Assembly (NCBI RefSeq): GCF_033878955.1
Contig: NZ_CP138858.1
Coordinates: 1,922,001-1,986,000, forward strand
Direction: 5' to 3'
From: Coraliomargarita algicola
GTDB lineage: Bacteria; Verrucomicrobiota; Verrucomicrobiia; Opitutales; Coraliomargaritaceae
DNA length: 64,000 nt
Shown here: piece by piece, positions 53,836-63,724 of the stretch
Numbering within the stretch: position 1 is the stretch's first letter
Layout of the letters: every line of letters begins with the position of its first letter
Translations under genes and position numbers: made by a program
Notes under the pieces: model-generated
The model's input: only the letters and a program-made list of their open reading frames with translations
Database searches by the model: none
What the model was told of the DNA's origin: nothing

Positions 53836-54888
53836 TTACTTAGACTCGGGAGCGAGACACTTCACCGTTTTTTCGAGTTGATCAAACCTTTTGAAAAGAT
53901 CGGGCAACTTTCGTTGTAGAACTGCCATCCGATTAAAGAGCATCATCGGCATGGCTGGGTAGCCGCGTACTTTTAACTGTGGCTCAATATCGCTGACCAC
54001 AGCGGTGCCACCTGCAATCATCGCACCGGAACCAATTTTTAAATGCCCCGCGAGCCCGGCTTGACCACCGACGACGACTCCATCCCCCAGCACCGTGCTG
54101 CCACTGATGCCGACTTGAGCGACGATCAAGCAGTGCTGCCCAACCCTGACATTGTGCGCAATCTGCACCTGATTATCAATCTTAGTGCCTGCACCAATCT
54201 GCGTAGAGCCGAAACGGGCGCGATCGATCGTGGAATTGGCCCCCACATCGACGTCCGCCGCTATCACAACATTGCCAATCTGTGGCACCCGCTGATGGGC
54301 CCCGTCAAAATATTCGTAGCCGTAGCCGTCGGAGCCGATCACGCAGCCCGGTAAGAGTCGGTTACGCTCCCCGATGACACAATAATCCCCCACGGAGACC
54401 CGTGCACCAATCTGCACCTCATCTTTAATCTGAGCGCTGCGCCCCACCGAGACATGGCTCGCCAGAACGGCCGCTCCCACCTTGGCACCGGAGCCAATAT
54501 AGCAGAAAGCACCGATACTGGCTTCGGGAGAGACTTCCGCGTCTGCTTCCACGACGGCACTCGGATGAATGCCCGCAGGCGGCTTGGGCAGAAGCGTCAA
54601 CTCGATGTCGCGGCAAATTAAAGCCAGTGCGAAAGAGGGGTTCTCTAACTTCAAGTGCAGCTGCCCAGGCTTAGGTGCCTGCTCATAGTCCTTCGGCACC
54701 AGTAGCACAGATGCCTGGGAGTCTGCCACCGCCGCGCGGTATTTAGGGTTTCCGAGAAATGAAAGATCGCCCGCCTGCGCCTCAGCCAGCGACGCGATGC
54801 CCTGGATCGTGCCCTCGTATGCGCCGACTGCTTCGCAATCGTTACCGAGAATTTCGAGAATTCGTTGTGTGGAATAAGCTAGTGCCAT
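53836..54888 (-). CDS. lpxD: UDP-3-O-acylglucosamine N-acyltransferase
   Basis: A lipid A biosynthesis enzyme adding the second N-linked acyl chain. An N-terminal uridine-binding domain is followed by a left-handed beta helix of hexapeptide repeats and the QIAHNVRVGQHCLIVAQVG segment holding the catalytic His. Length 350 is normal. It shows that the organism makes lipopolysaccharide. It follows bamA and skp as in many Gram-negatives. Confidence 0.95.
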   Translation of the reverse strand: MALAYSTQRILEILGNDCEAVGAYEGTIQGIASLAEAQAGDLSFLGNPKYRAAVADSQASVLLVPKDYEQAPKPGQLHLKLENPSFALALICRDIELTLLPKPPAGIHPSAVVEADAEVSPEASIGAFCYIGSGAKVGAAVLASHVSVGRSAQIKDEVQIGARVSVGDYCVIGERNRLLPGCVIGSDGYGYEYFDGAHQRVPQIGNVVIAADVDVGANSTIDRARFGSTQIGAGTKIDNQVQIAHNVRVGQHCLIVAQVGISGSTVLGDGVVVGGQAGLAGHLKIGSGAMIAGGTAVVSDIEPQLKVRGYPAMPMMLFNRMAVLQRKLPDLFKRFDQLEKTVKCLAPESK

Positions 54889-54903
54889 AATGGGTAGAAA
54901 ACA

Positions 54904-54936
54904 AAAAACCCTGCTCTACGCGAGAACAGGGTTTTT
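54904..54936 (-). terminator. terminator between skp and lpxD
   Basis: Arms AAAAACCCTG/CAGGGTTTTT with an interrupted inner stem form a near-symmetric hairpin with T runs on both strands. It lies 22 bp after the skp stop. Confidence 0.85.
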
Positions 54937-54958
54937 GAAAATTTGAAAAATTAAACAA

Positions 54959-55501
54959 TTAGTTGCCTGCGTTCAGCACGGCAATCACAGCATCAGAGAT
55001 TTCGAGTGCGTCAGAGGAATAGATCACGGTGTTCTTTGGAATCACCAGATCGATGCCCTTATCTTCAGCAACTGTCGTCACAGCTTCAACAGCCTTGGCT
55101 TGAAGTGGTGCCAGCTCTTCTTGTTGGCCTTGTTTCGCCAGTTGTTGTGCTTGCTGGCGGAACTGCTGAAGTTCGCCCTGAGCTTGTTGCAGCTTTTGCT
55201 GAAGTTGGCCCACTTGAGCTTGAGCTTCAGCGCGCGCTTCGTCGCTGGCAGCCGGGTTCTTGGCTTTTGTTTCGATGCTACGACCTTCACTCACGATCGC
55301 CTCGATGTTTGCCTGCATCTTCTTCATTTCTTCTTCCACCGGAGCGACAGAGCCCTTTACCTTTTCAACGGCAGCCTGAAAGTCGGCATAATCAGCGAGC
55401 ACGCGCTGCACGTCGACGACGCCGACCACGGGAGTCTTTTGCGCGAATAAGCCTGTAGTGACTACAAGCGAGGCAAGAATAAGAGTAGTGATTTTTTTCA
55501 T
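54959..55501 (-). CDS. skp: OmpH/Skp-like periplasmic chaperone
   Basis: A 180-residue periplasmic protein with a signal peptide (LILASLVVTTGLFA) and a long Gln/Ala/Lys-rich coiled coil (KLQQAQGELQQFRQQAQQL) flanked by the VVGVVDVQRVLADY and DLVIPKNTVIY elements of the OmpH family. Skp trimers hold unfolded outer-membrane proteins on their way to BamA, encoded directly upstream. Confidence 0.92.
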   Translation of the reverse strand: MKKITTLILASLVVTTGLFAQKTPVVGVVDVQRVLADYADFQAAVEKVKGSVAPVEEEMKKMQANIEAIVSEGRSIETKAKNPAASDEARAEAQAQVGQLQQKLQQAQGELQQFRQQAQQLAKQGQQEELAPLQAKAVEAVTTVAEDKGIDLVIPKNTVIYSSDALEISDAVIAVLNAGN

Positions 55502-55543
55502 ATAATATGTATTATGGGTTTGAGACGTTAGAGTTAAGCAGCA

Positions 55544-57916
55544 CTAGAAGCGTGTGCCAAAGGAAAAATTAAACTGTGTGCCACCACCAGCACCCTCGGG
55601 GGATGTAATGGGAATACCGAGATCCAGCTTGAGCGGTGAGCCCATAAGCATAATGCGCGCACCAATCCCCCAGTTATCGGCGTAGTCTGACATGCTGAAA
55701 TCCAAATCATCTGTATTAACAAATCCCCAGTCATAGAACACGACTAGCCCTAAAGGTTCCGCAACTCGGAAAGCATATTCAAAAGAAATCATGGAATACG
55801 AGTTACCCCCCACCGATTCATCTTCGTCATCCGGGTCACGCGGGCCCACTTCGCGGTAATCAAATCCACGGAGTGTGTCCGGTCCACCGAGATAGAAACG
55901 GTCATAAAAAGGAACGATCTCGCTTTGACCAAATGGCGTCACGCTGCCGACCCGGGCAAGAATCGATAAGGACTGCTTCATCGTATCGAAGGTCGGGATA
56001 AAGTGAGCCGTGCGCCCCTCAAACTTGTAGTAGTTTACATCGCCCCCCACGCCCGCGTACTCGAAACTCAAGCTAGAGCGATTGCCCTTGCGCGTAAAAA
56101 TCAAAGTCTCGCGTGTATCACGTAAGAATGTGAGCCCGACCTTGGAAACAAGCTCCTCACCTTCAGCACGCTGAAACACGTCTGCAATACCGTCACCCGT
56201 AATAGAGCCGTCCCCATTATCAACGCCAGTGCCACGATCCACATCGAAAATCTCGACCAGTTCTAGGCGGTAGGAAAGACGCGCTTCAACCAGCTCGAAC
56301 AGGCGGCGACGCAAGTAGAGCTCGAAGCCTGTGCGAAGTTCATTATAATCGGAGCTATTATAATCGGACTCTGTGCGGTAGAGCTCCACGCCGAATGCAA
56401 GGCGCTGCTCAAAGAGCCAAGGCTCCTCAAAGGCGATCAAGATCTGATTACTGCTGGTACCGAGCGAGGCACGGAAGCGGAACTTCTGCCCATCCCCTTG
56501 AAATCCATCGCGCCAATTAAAGAGGTCGAAGTTACCCTGCGACATTTCAAAGTAGACCACTGCACTTTCCACCGAGCCGAAACCAGCACCAAAAGTAAAG
56601 TTACCTGTACGACCTTCACGAACAGTAATGCCCAAATCTTTACGCCCTGGCACATTTGTGGGCTCGGGGTTCAGGCGCACATCTTCGAAGAAACTGGTAT
56701 TTTCCAAACGACGCTGGCTCACCTCCATGCGCTTGCGGTCAAACACATCCCCAGGGCTTAGCGCTAATTCGCGCACGATCACCCGCGCTTTGGACTTGGT
56801 ATTGCCCTCGATCTTAATCGACTCTACGTAAAATTTTTCGCTTTCACTGACACGGAAGACCACGTCAATCTGGCGAGTCTCCATGTTTGGCACCCGCTCA
56901 GCGCGCACCCGTGTCTCCAAATAGCCATTGGAGGTGTAGTATTCACGAATCGCGGTTGCCGCGTCATCCACTTCTTGTGGAGAAAATGGACTATTCGTCT
57001 CTAATCGCACCGAATTCAATAATTCCGCAGAGGTGTAGATCGTCGCACCTTCGACCGAGAACTCCCCCAGGTAGTAAAGCTGCCCTTCGACCACCGGAAT
57101 CGTAATCACGATCTCATCGGACTCGATAAAATCGATTTCAACCTGATCTTCGTTGATCTCACAATCGAGATAACCGGAATCACGATAGTATTTACGCAGA
57201 ATTTTGAGGTCTTCTTTGAATTTCTTTTCGTCGAACTTCCCCGAACCGAGCAACCATGAAAGCCAATTATGCTTCCGTGTATCGAGTTGCTTACGAAGCG
57301 TCTTGGAGCTGATCGCATCATTCCCCACAAAGTTAATCTCCTCGATACGCACCTTCCCCCCCTCATCGATGTCGTAATTGACCACCGCATAGCCGGTTGT
57401 CTCATCGCGCTGAATTCGGTAATCGACCTCGACATCTGGATAGCCCTTCTCGACGTAATACTCGGCAATCGCGTCTGCACCCACACTGATGCCATACTCA
57501 TCCAGCGGCATGCCACTCTCGATTTCGGTCTTAGAAGCCAAGCGGGAATCGGAATAAGCCTCATTCCCGGAAAACCGGATGCGCTCGATGGTGTATTTGG
57601 AAACCAATTCAAAGACTAAATCGACTTTCTGATCTTGCGCCTTATCCACACGCACTTCCACAAACTCGAAGTGCCCCGTGCTATACAGCGTGCGAATGGA
57701 TTGATCCAACAGCGCCGGATTGTAATTCATCCCCGGACGCAACTGAATATTGCCAAAGATATACTGATCGCTGACCGAACGAAAGCCGTCGAACTCAGTC
57801 ACAATGCGGTTGATGACCGGATACGTTTCGGCCTCCTGAGCCACCGAAGTATTAAACGGAAAACCGAGCACGAGCAAGCTAGTGACAGCAAGGAGAAGAG
57901 TCTGAATGATTCGCAT
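55544..57916 (-). CDS. bamA: outer-membrane protein assembly factor BamA
   Basis: The core of the outer-membrane barrel assembly machine. After a signal peptide, five POTRA domains fill about residues 25-420 and the Omp85 barrel the rest, with the conserved lid-loop motif region (YFLGGPDTLRGFDYREVGPRD, quoted in part) and terminal FNFSFGTRF. Length 790 is normal. It heads bamA-skp-lpxD, the typical envelope-biogenesis order. Confidence 0.96.
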   Translation of the reverse strand: MRIIQTLLLAVTSLLVLGFPFNTSVAQEAETYPVINRIVTEFDGFRSVSDQYIFGNIQLRPGMNYNPALLDQSIRTLYSTGHFEFVEVRVDKAQDQKVDLVFELVSKYTIERIRFSGNEAYSDSRLASKTEIESGMPLDEYGISVGADAIAEYYVEKGYPDVEVDYRIQRDETTGYAVVNYDIDEGGKVRIEEINFVGNDAISSKTLRKQLDTRKHNWLSWLLGSGKFDEKKFKEDLKILRKYYRDSGYLDCEINEDQVEIDFIESDEIVITIPVVEGQLYYLGEFSVEGATIYTSAELLNSVRLETNSPFSPQEVDDAATAIREYYTSNGYLETRVRAERVPNMETRQIDVVFRVSESEKFYVESIKIEGNTKSKARVIVRELALSPGDVFDRKRMEVSQRRLENTSFFEDVRLNPEPTNVPGRKDLGITVREGRTGNFTFGAGFGSVESAVVYFEMSQGNFDLFNWRDGFQGDGQKFRFRASLGTSSNQILIAFEEPWLFEQRLAFGVELYRTESDYNSSDYNELRTGFELYLRRRLFELVEARLSYRLELVEIFDVDRGTGVDNGDGSITGDGIADVFQRAEGEELVSKVGLTFLRDTRETLIFTRKGNRSSLSFEYAGVGGDVNYYKFEGRTAHFIPTFDTMKQSLSILARVGSVTPFGQSEIVPFYDRFYLGGPDTLRGFDYREVGPRDPDDEDESVGGNSYSMISFEYAFRVAEPLGLVVFYDWGFVNTDDLDFSMSDYADNWGIGARIMLMGSPLKLDLGIPITSPEGAGGGTQFNFSFGTRF

Positions 57917-57948
57917 CTGATCTATTAAGAAAGAATGGCTCGTAGCCT

Positions 57949-59393
57949 TTAACGGTGGAAATTCTCGTAGCGTGTATAACGGCGGACAAATGTCAGGTCT
58001 ATTTCACCTACGGGGCCATTCCGCTGCTTTGCAACGATTAATTTAATGTGCTCATGCTCATTATAGAGTCCGCCCCCTTCGACGGTCTCGTCATCGTCGC
58101 TCTTTTTGGGCCGGTGCAACAGCATCACCACGTCGGCGTCCTGCTCGATCGAACCGGACTCACGCAAGTCAGATAGGCGCGGATCACGATTCTCTTTCTC
58201 CGACTCACGATTGAGCTGACTCAAAACAACCACGGGCACATTCAGCTCTTTGGCCATGCCCTTCATACCGCGAGAAATATCGGCGATCTGCTGCTCACGT
58301 TGCATACGGCTATCCGTGCCCTTAATCAGCTGCAAATAGTCGACCACAACCAAGCCCAGCGGGTTCTTCGTATGCAAACGACGCGCTTTGGCTCGAATAT
58401 CGAGAATGGTGGAGGTCGAGCCGTCATCAATCCACAGCGGCGCTTCCTTCAACTCCTTCACAGTGGTGGCGATGTCGGCCGAATCTTGCTTCGAAATCAC
58501 GCGATCCCGAATACGCTTCATATCCACACGGGCACGGCTACAAATCAGGCGCATCGCGAGCTGCGCCGCCGTCATTTCCAAACTAAATACAATCACCCCT
58601 GCTGGCTTACGGCCACCATCCGGAATCATGGCGTGCTCCGCAAAGTTCATCGCCAAACTGGTTTTACCCACCGAAGGACGCGCAGCGAGCACGATCATCT
58701 GCCCGGGGTGGAAGCCGTAGGTCATGCCATCGAGATCGCGGAAGCCGGAGAGCACCCCGTCCGCATCATCGCGCCCATTCAAGAGCGCATGAATATCGGC
58801 GACTGCCTCATCCAACGACTGCCGGATGGGAATCGCCGCATCCGTAATACGGTCACGACTGATTTCGAAAATATCCTGCTCGATCTTCTCGATGAAGGTC
58901 GTCATGTCCTCCTGCTGCTCATAGCAGGCCTCAATCGCCTCGCGGGAAGTGCGAATCAAACGGCGCAGGAGATACTTCTCGTGTGCACGATTTTCGCAAA
59001 ATACCGCGCGTGCGCCGCGGTCTCGATACGATCCTGGATCGCATAAATGGTGGCAATACCACCGACCTCTTCTTCGAGGCCATTCTTGCGCAAGTAGTCT
59101 AGCAGCAGAATCTCGTCAATCGGATCCCCTGTGGCATAAAGCGCAAGCAGCGCACGAAAAATCTCTTCGTGCGCTGTCTTGTAAAAAAACTCAGGAACAA
59201 TCTTGGACTCGATACACTCGGTCAAGATCTCACGTCCGCCATCCAGTAGACAAGCGGCAATGAGCCCCTCCTCGGCTTCAATACTATGAGGCTGCACGCG
59301 CACGCCATCGTCTTTCGACTCCGACTTACGCTTGCCTTTGTAGTCTCGACCCGAGCGATTCCGATCGAACTTAGAGTTAGAATCAGGCGGCAT
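57949..59393 (-). pseudogene. dnaB: replicative DNA helicase with an apparent frameshift
   Basis: Two frames make up one DnaB. The first (59393-58956) encodes the N-terminal domain up to HARYFAKIVH; the second (up to 57949) continues EKYLLRRLIRTSREA, then Walker A ARPSVGKTS and GIKGMAKELNVPVVVLSQLNR-like sequence (the visible run is SRGMKGMAKELNVPVVVLSQ). The frames join cleanly if two bases of the GTGTGC run (plus strand 58981-58986) are removed. DnaB is essential, so a sequencing or assembly error, or an unusual split or recoded gene, is likelier than true loss. Combined length is normal. Confidence 0.85.
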
Positions 59394-59429
59394 CGTATTT
59401 GAATGTGTCTATACGACAGTGCCTGTTAA

Positions 59430-59933
59430 TTACTCGTCGTCTTCGGCGGCATCTTCAGAATCCGCACCGTCTTCGATCGGATTCTCAGAGACGACTTCAA
59501 ACTTCAGCTCGGTCTCGATGTCAGCGTGCAACTTAACGGCAGCTGTGTGCGAGCCAAGTTCCTTGATAGGAGCCGCGAGTTGGAGCTGCTTCTTGCTCAG
59601 TTCGATGCCTTCTTCCTTGAGGCGCTCCAACAGATCGTTGGCTGTAACTGCACCGAACATCTTACCGCCCTCGCCAGTCTTCACTGCGATGGCAATGCTG
59701 GTCTTCTCAACGCGCTCGCTCAATGTGCGTGCGTCTTCGAATTCTTTTTGCTCGCGAGCTTCACGCGCTTTTAGCAGTGACTCGACATGTTTCTTATTCG
59801 CTTGCGTGATAGGCAAAGCCAGCTTGCGAGGAAGCAGAAAATTGCGGGCGTAGCCTGCTTTTACGGTGACTGTGTCGCCTTCGGCGCCGAGTCCAGTGAT
59901 GGGTTGTAAGAGGAGAACCTGATTGTTGGCCAT
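59430..59933 (-). CDS. rplI: 50S ribosomal protein L9
   Basis: The N-terminal rRNA-binding domain (GAEGDTVTVKAGYARNFLLP) and the C-terminal domain are intact. An acidic tail (DGADSEDAAEDDE) of about 17 residues extends the usual 150-residue form. It sits between ssb and dnaB, the common bacterial order, but rpsR is not present between ssb and rplI (62-bp gap). Confidence 0.97.
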   Translation of the reverse strand: MANNQVLLLQPITGLGAEGDTVTVKAGYARNFLLPRKLALPITQANKKHVESLLKAREAREQKEFEDARTLSERVEKTSIAIAVKTGEGGKMFGAVTANDLLERLKEEGIELSKKQLQLAAPIKELGSHTAAVKLHADIETELKFEVVSENPIEDGADSEDAAEDDE

Positions 59934-59995
59934 GATACGTTCTTTGATTTAAATGAGTGATTGAAAGAGTAAGAGAAGTTGCAGCTTAGGGTCGC

Positions 59996-60466
59996 TTAAA
60001 AGGGGACGTCTTCATCCAAAGTGTCACCTTCGGCAGAGAAGTCTTGGCTGGCAGCGGGTTTGGACTCGCGCCGTGGGGGCGAGCTCTGCTCGTAACCACC
60101 TCCGCTGCCGGAACCACCGCTAGAGTCGTTGTCATCACGACCACCGACAAATTGGAAATTTTCCAAGACAACACCGAGCTTACTACGCTTTTGCCCATCA
60201 TTGGTCTCCCATTGATCGAGCTTCAGACGCCCCTCCACCATGAGTGGACGCCCCTTGCGCATATATTTAGTGATGACTTCGGCTTGCTTTCCAAATGCGT
60301 CAATATCCACAAAAGTGGTTTCTTCGCGACGCTCACCGTCTTTGGTCGAATAGACCCGTGAGACGGCCATGCCCAACTTACAAATCGTGTTGCCATTGAC
60401 CGTGACGCGAGTTTCTGGGTCGCGCGTTAAGTTTCCAAGAAGGATGACTTTATTAAAGGAGGCCAT
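59996..60466 (-). CDS. ssb: single-stranded DNA-binding protein
   Basis: The OB fold starts MASFNKVILLGNLTRDPETR and contains KYMRKGRPLMVEGRL. The Gly/Ser-rich linker and the C-terminal acidic tip LDEDVPF, which recruits partner proteins (for example RadD and DNA repair enzymes), are complete. It follows rpsF by 21 bp. Confidence 0.97.
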   Translation of the reverse strand: MASFNKVILLGNLTRDPETRVTVNGNTICKLGMAVSRVYSTKDGERREETTFVDIDAFGKQAEVITKYMRKGRPLMVEGRLKLDQWETNDGQKRSKLGVVLENFQFVGGRDDNDSSGGSGSGGGYEQSSPPRRESKPAASQDFSAEGDTLDEDVPF

Positions 60467-60487
60467 GGCAATCGGTAAGCTACAGAA

Positions 60488-60787
60488 TTAGAGAGCTTCA
60501 GTGAAGATACGATTGACCCGCTTATCGAGCTTCAGCTTCTCGTTAAGAGTCGCAGGCACATCGCCCGTCGCTGCAAAGTAGATTTCGACGTAGTGGCCTT
60601 GAGTATAGCGGCGGTCTGCAGCGCGTGCAAACTCACGCATACCGAGGTCTTCGCTGTCAGAAGGCTCCGCTCCGATGGACTTGAGGATTTCGTTAAGATC
60701 AGCCATCACCTTCGCGGAATCGTCTTCAGATTCGCGTAGGTCGAGGATGAAAGTGGCTTTGTAGTTATTTTTTGTCGTTGCGCTCAT
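60488..60787 (-). CDS. rpsF: 30S ribosomal protein S6
   Basis: A 99-residue S6 with the YKATFILDLRESEDD start and KLDKRVNRIFTEAL end. Its start codon lies 23 bp inside the end of pth, so the two are translationally coupled. No poly-Glu tail is present. Confidence 0.93.
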   Translation of the reverse strand: MSATTKNNYKATFILDLRESEDDSAKVMADLNEILKSIGAEPSDSEDLGMREFARAADRRYTQGHYVEIYFAATGDVPATLNEKLKLDKRVNRIFTEAL

Positions 60788-61370
60788 GCGATATAGCTTT
60801 GCGTTGGTTAATGATGTTCATGGCGGGTTCGATGCCGTCGCTCAAGATCAACTGTATCTGATCCAGATAGATCGAAGTGCGATCCGCCAAAATGTTTTGT
60901 TCGTCCTTGGTAAACTGGCCAAGAACGTAATCTGCGAGGTCCATCTCTTTATGCGGCTTAGCACCGATTCCGACACGATAGCGAGCGAAGCCTGACCCGA
61001 CCTGAGCGAGCAAATCGGCAATACCATTGTGACCGCCAGCACTACCGTTTACACTCAACTTAGTGCGCCCCAAATCCAAGGTGAGATCGTCGTAAACGAC
61101 GAGCATCGCCTCAGCAGAAAGCTTACGGTAACGTAAGGCAGCTCCCAATGAGCGCCCGCTGGCATTCATAAAAGTCTGCGGCTTGAGCAACATGAGCTTA
61201 CGCCCCTGATATACGATAACCGCGACTTCAGCTTCAAATCGTGCCTCATGTTTCCACGTCGCGCCGAATTTAGCAGCCAGCGACTCAACAAGGACAAAGC
61301 CTATATTGTGCCGGGTGTTGCGGTATTTAGAGCCCGGATTTCCGAGACCGGCAATGACCGCGATGGACAT
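60765..61370 (-). CDS. pth: peptidyl-tRNA hydrolase
   Basis: Releases tRNA from stalled peptidyl-tRNA. The active-site His21 lies in RNTRHNIGF after the AVIAGLGNPGSKY start, and the VVYDDLTLDLG and GSAGGHNGIADL motifs are present. ATG 61370 is preferred to a TTG at 61394. Length 201 is normal. Confidence 0.96.
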   Translation of the reverse strand: MSIAVIAGLGNPGSKYRNTRHNIGFVLVESLAAKFGATWKHEARFEAEVAVIVYQGRKLMLLKPQTFMNASGRSLGAALRYRKLSAEAMLVVYDDLTLDLGRTKLSVNGSAGGHNGIADLLAQVGSGFARYRVGIGAKPHKEMDLADYVLGQFTKDEQNILADRTSIYLDQIQLILSDGIEPAMNIINQRKAISHERNDKK

Positions 61371-61427
61371 TTGTAAAAGAACGTTTTCAGGCAAGCCGAA
61401 CAGCTCGCCTGGAATTAAAATTGACGA

Positions 61428-62072
61428 CTAGTCGGAAGACTCAGCTTCGCTGACCTTAGTAGCAGGAACCTCATCGGCAGCCACCGAAGCGTCATCGCTA
61501 GTCTCCACAGCAACTGTGGGTGCTTGGCAAGATACGATTACCTGAGCAGGCTCGCCGAGGTATTCGACATCCTCGATAACTGGAAGATCCGCAATATGAA
61601 TCGCTTCACCCACAGCAAGACCAGAGACATCTGCATTCACGTGATCGGGAAGCTTGGAAGGACGGCAGCGAATTTCGATTTCATGCGACTTGTGATCGAT
61701 GATACCGCCTTCATTACGAACGCCGACACAATCTTCTTCACCTACAAGATGCACCGGCACCTTCGTTGTAAACGAGTGACCACGCTCAACTTCTTGAAAA
61801 TCAATGTGAGTCACAGTGCTCTTAACTGCATGATACTGAACATCCTGCACGAGGCAAAGAGCCGACTCACCCTTTTCGTCGGTCAACTCGACGAGTGCCG
61901 CACCGCCGCCAATCTCACGATTCAGCGTGCGAAAATCAACCGCAGAAACGGTGATCGAGCGAGCATTACCCTGACCATACAGCGAGGCAGGAATTTTACC
62001 CTCCGCACGAAGGCGGCGAGCTACACCGCGACCGGTGTTTTCACGATTGGTAATATTAAGTGTATGTTGCAT
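61428..62072 (-). CDS. rplY: 50S ribosomal protein L25/general stress protein Ctc
   Basis: The long (CTC) form of L25, about 214 residues, with the 5S-rRNA-binding N-terminal domain (NITNRENTGRGVARRLRAEG) and the C-terminal beta domain. A frame extending to 62192 would add an implausible 40-residue leader, so ATG 62072 is used. An acidic Val/Ala-rich tail ends the protein. It leads the rplY-pth-rpsF-ssb-rplI run. Confidence 0.95.
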   Translation of the reverse strand: MQHTLNITNRENTGRGVARRLRAEGKIPASLYGQGNARSITVSAVDFRTLNREIGGGAALVELTDEKGESALCLVQDVQYHAVKSTVTHIDFQEVERGHSFTTKVPVHLVGEEDCVGVRNEGGIIDHKSHEIEIRCRPSKLPDHVNADVSGLAVGEAIHIADLPVIEDVEYLGEPAQVIVSCQAPTVAVETSDDASVAADEVPATKVSEAESSD

Positions 62073-62246
62073 GTCTGAAATCTGTTGAAAAATGCCGCTT
62101 GGGAAACGGCTTGAATCTGAGAAAACCGCGCAGAGTAAAAGAGAGAAAGCGAAAAGCAACCCTAACTTTGTGGATTTTTCAAATCCAGCCAATTCTCCTC
62201 AGAGGCCGTGCCCAGATCGCAATGGCAAGGCGGATACATCAACCAT

Positions 62247-62279
62247 AAAAAAATCGCACAGCCGCCAAGCTGCACGATT
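62247..62279 (-). terminator. terminator after the thioredoxin-like gene
   Basis: On the minus strand, AATCG and GCAGC-type arms pair around a short loop with a 2x2 internal mismatch, followed by a T7 run. It lies 27 bp past the stop. Confidence 0.8.
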
Positions 62280-62305
62280 CGTAATTAACAAGAGCCAGAA
62301 TCAGC

Positions 62306-62752
62306 CTACTGCGCGGAAGCGACAATCTCCTGAATGTGCTCCACATACTGCTCCGCTCCGCCACGACGATAGCCCGTCTTCTCAATCAACTTCCCCTCTG
62401 GAGAAAGCACCAGGATCGTCGGAAAGCCGCGAATCCCATATTTTTTAGCCAAAGCCTCATTTTGAGCCTTCAATTCTGCCGACTGAGGCTTCGAACGTGG
62501 AAAATCAAGCTCCACCAGCACCAGCGCATCTTCCGCATATTGCTTAAAAGCAGCCTGACTAAAGACCTCCTTGTCTAGCTTGATGCACCATCCGCACCAA
62601 TCAGATCCAGTAAAATCAACCAGCAGAGGCTTATTCTCCGCAACAGCCTTGGCTTTCGCTGCGTCAAAATCAGTCATCCACCCCTCGCCCGCGCTCAGTG
62701 ATGCTTGCAGACCTAGAAGTGTAAAAAGTGCAGTAATCAGTATTTTTCTCAT
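62306..62752 (-). CDS. secreted thioredoxin-like protein
   Basis: A signal peptide (ILITALFTLLGLQASLSAG) precedes a thioredoxin fold with the CxxC site C53-G-W-C56 in GSDWCGWCIKL and the cis-Pro region GIRGFPTILVL. The DWCGWC form is typical of the Thioredoxin_7/DsbD-gamma-like group that keeps periplasmic thiols reduced or oxidised. It stands alone with its own terminator. Confidence 0.88.
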   Translation of the reverse strand: MRKILITALFTLLGLQASLSAGEGWMTDFDAAKAKAVAENKPLLVDFTGSDWCGWCIKLDKEVFSQAAFKQYAEDALVLVELDFPRSKPQSAELKAQNEALAKKYGIRGFPTILVLSPEGKLIEKTGYRRGGAEQYVEHIQEIVASAQ

Positions 62753-62927
62753 AATGTAGTATCAATCGTGGTTTGTAGTTTGGATTCGTATTGTAAGATG
62801 ACAAGGAATCGAAACTATTCCCCACAAATTTACCTTAAATTCCAAGTTTACTAAAATTGCTCACCAATGCTTGAGAATCTATGGAACTGGAATTGCTATT
62901 TAGGTTCCAAAGATAAACACAACTACC

Positions 62928-63593
62928 ATGCCACCACTATTAATATACATACTGATACCAATGGTCATAGGCCTTTGGGCTCAAATGAAAGTCAAAAGCG
63001 CCTACGGCAAATATAGCCAAGTCCCCTCGCGTGGACGCATCACCGGCCGCGAAGCGGCGCAAGCCGTCATGGCCAGCGCAGGCATCCACGACGTCGAAAT
63101 TGTCGAGTGCCACGGCACATTGACCGACCATTACGACCCCACTCATAAGCGTCTCGCGCTCAGCCACGACAACTATCGCGGGCACAGCTTAGCCGCGCTG
63201 GGGGTCGCCGCCCACGAAGCCGGCCACGCCATCCAGCACAAGCAAGAGTACGCACCACTCAACCTGCGCATGTCGCTGGTGCCGATCACCAACTTTGCCT
63301 CGCAAATGCTCCCGATTGCGATGTTCGGCGGCTTCTTCCTCTTCCACAGCCCGATCTTCATCAACCTCGGCATAGCTATCTACATTGTGTTGACGGTCTT
63401 TCAACTTGTTACGCTGCCAGTTGAATTCGACGCCAGCAAGCGGGCCAAAGCGCAACTCGTCGGCCTCGGCATCGTTGACCAAGACGAACTGGTGGGGGTC
63501 AACAAGACCCTCGACGCCGCCGCCTACACCTACGTGGCTGCCTTTGTCAGCAGCCTGGGCTGGCTACTCTACTTGCTGGCCTCACGGCGCTAG
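62928..63593 (+). CDS. YugP-like zinc metallopeptidase (membrane)
   Basis: A 221-residue membrane protein with zinc-binding HEAGH at residues 96-100 in AAHEAGHAIQHK and several TM helices (N-terminal IYILIPMVIGLW; two near 115-155; one at the C-terminus). This is the pattern of the neutral zinc metallopeptidase family (YugP, PF04298). The substrate is unknown. Confidence 0.9.
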   Translation: MPPLLIYILIPMVIGLWAQMKVKSAYGKYSQVPSRGRITGREAAQAVMASAGIHDVEIVECHGTLTDHYDPTHKRLALSHDNYRGHSLAALGVAAHEAGHAIQHKQEYAPLNLRMSLVPITNFASQMLPIAMFGGFFLFHSPIFINLGIAIYIVLTVFQLVTLPVEFDASKRAKAQLVGLGIVDQDELVGVNKTLDAAAYTYVAAFVSSLGWLLYLLASRR

Positions 63594-63616
63594 TCCCTCA
63601 CAGCAATGATTGACCA

Positions 63617-63650
63617 CAGCCCGACTCGCAAGAGTCGGGCTGTTTCATTT
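63617..63650 (+). terminator. terminator after the YugP-like gene
   Basis: Perfect 11-bp arms CAGCCCGACTC/GAGTCGGGCTG around a GCAA tetraloop, followed by TTTCATTT. It lies 23 bp past the stop. Confidence 0.88.
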
Positions 63651-63724
63651 CACGAGTTCTTTACTCTTATACAATTGATACCAAGCCCGCAGCGCCTACA
63701 ATCCCCCATCCAACGATAGATCAA

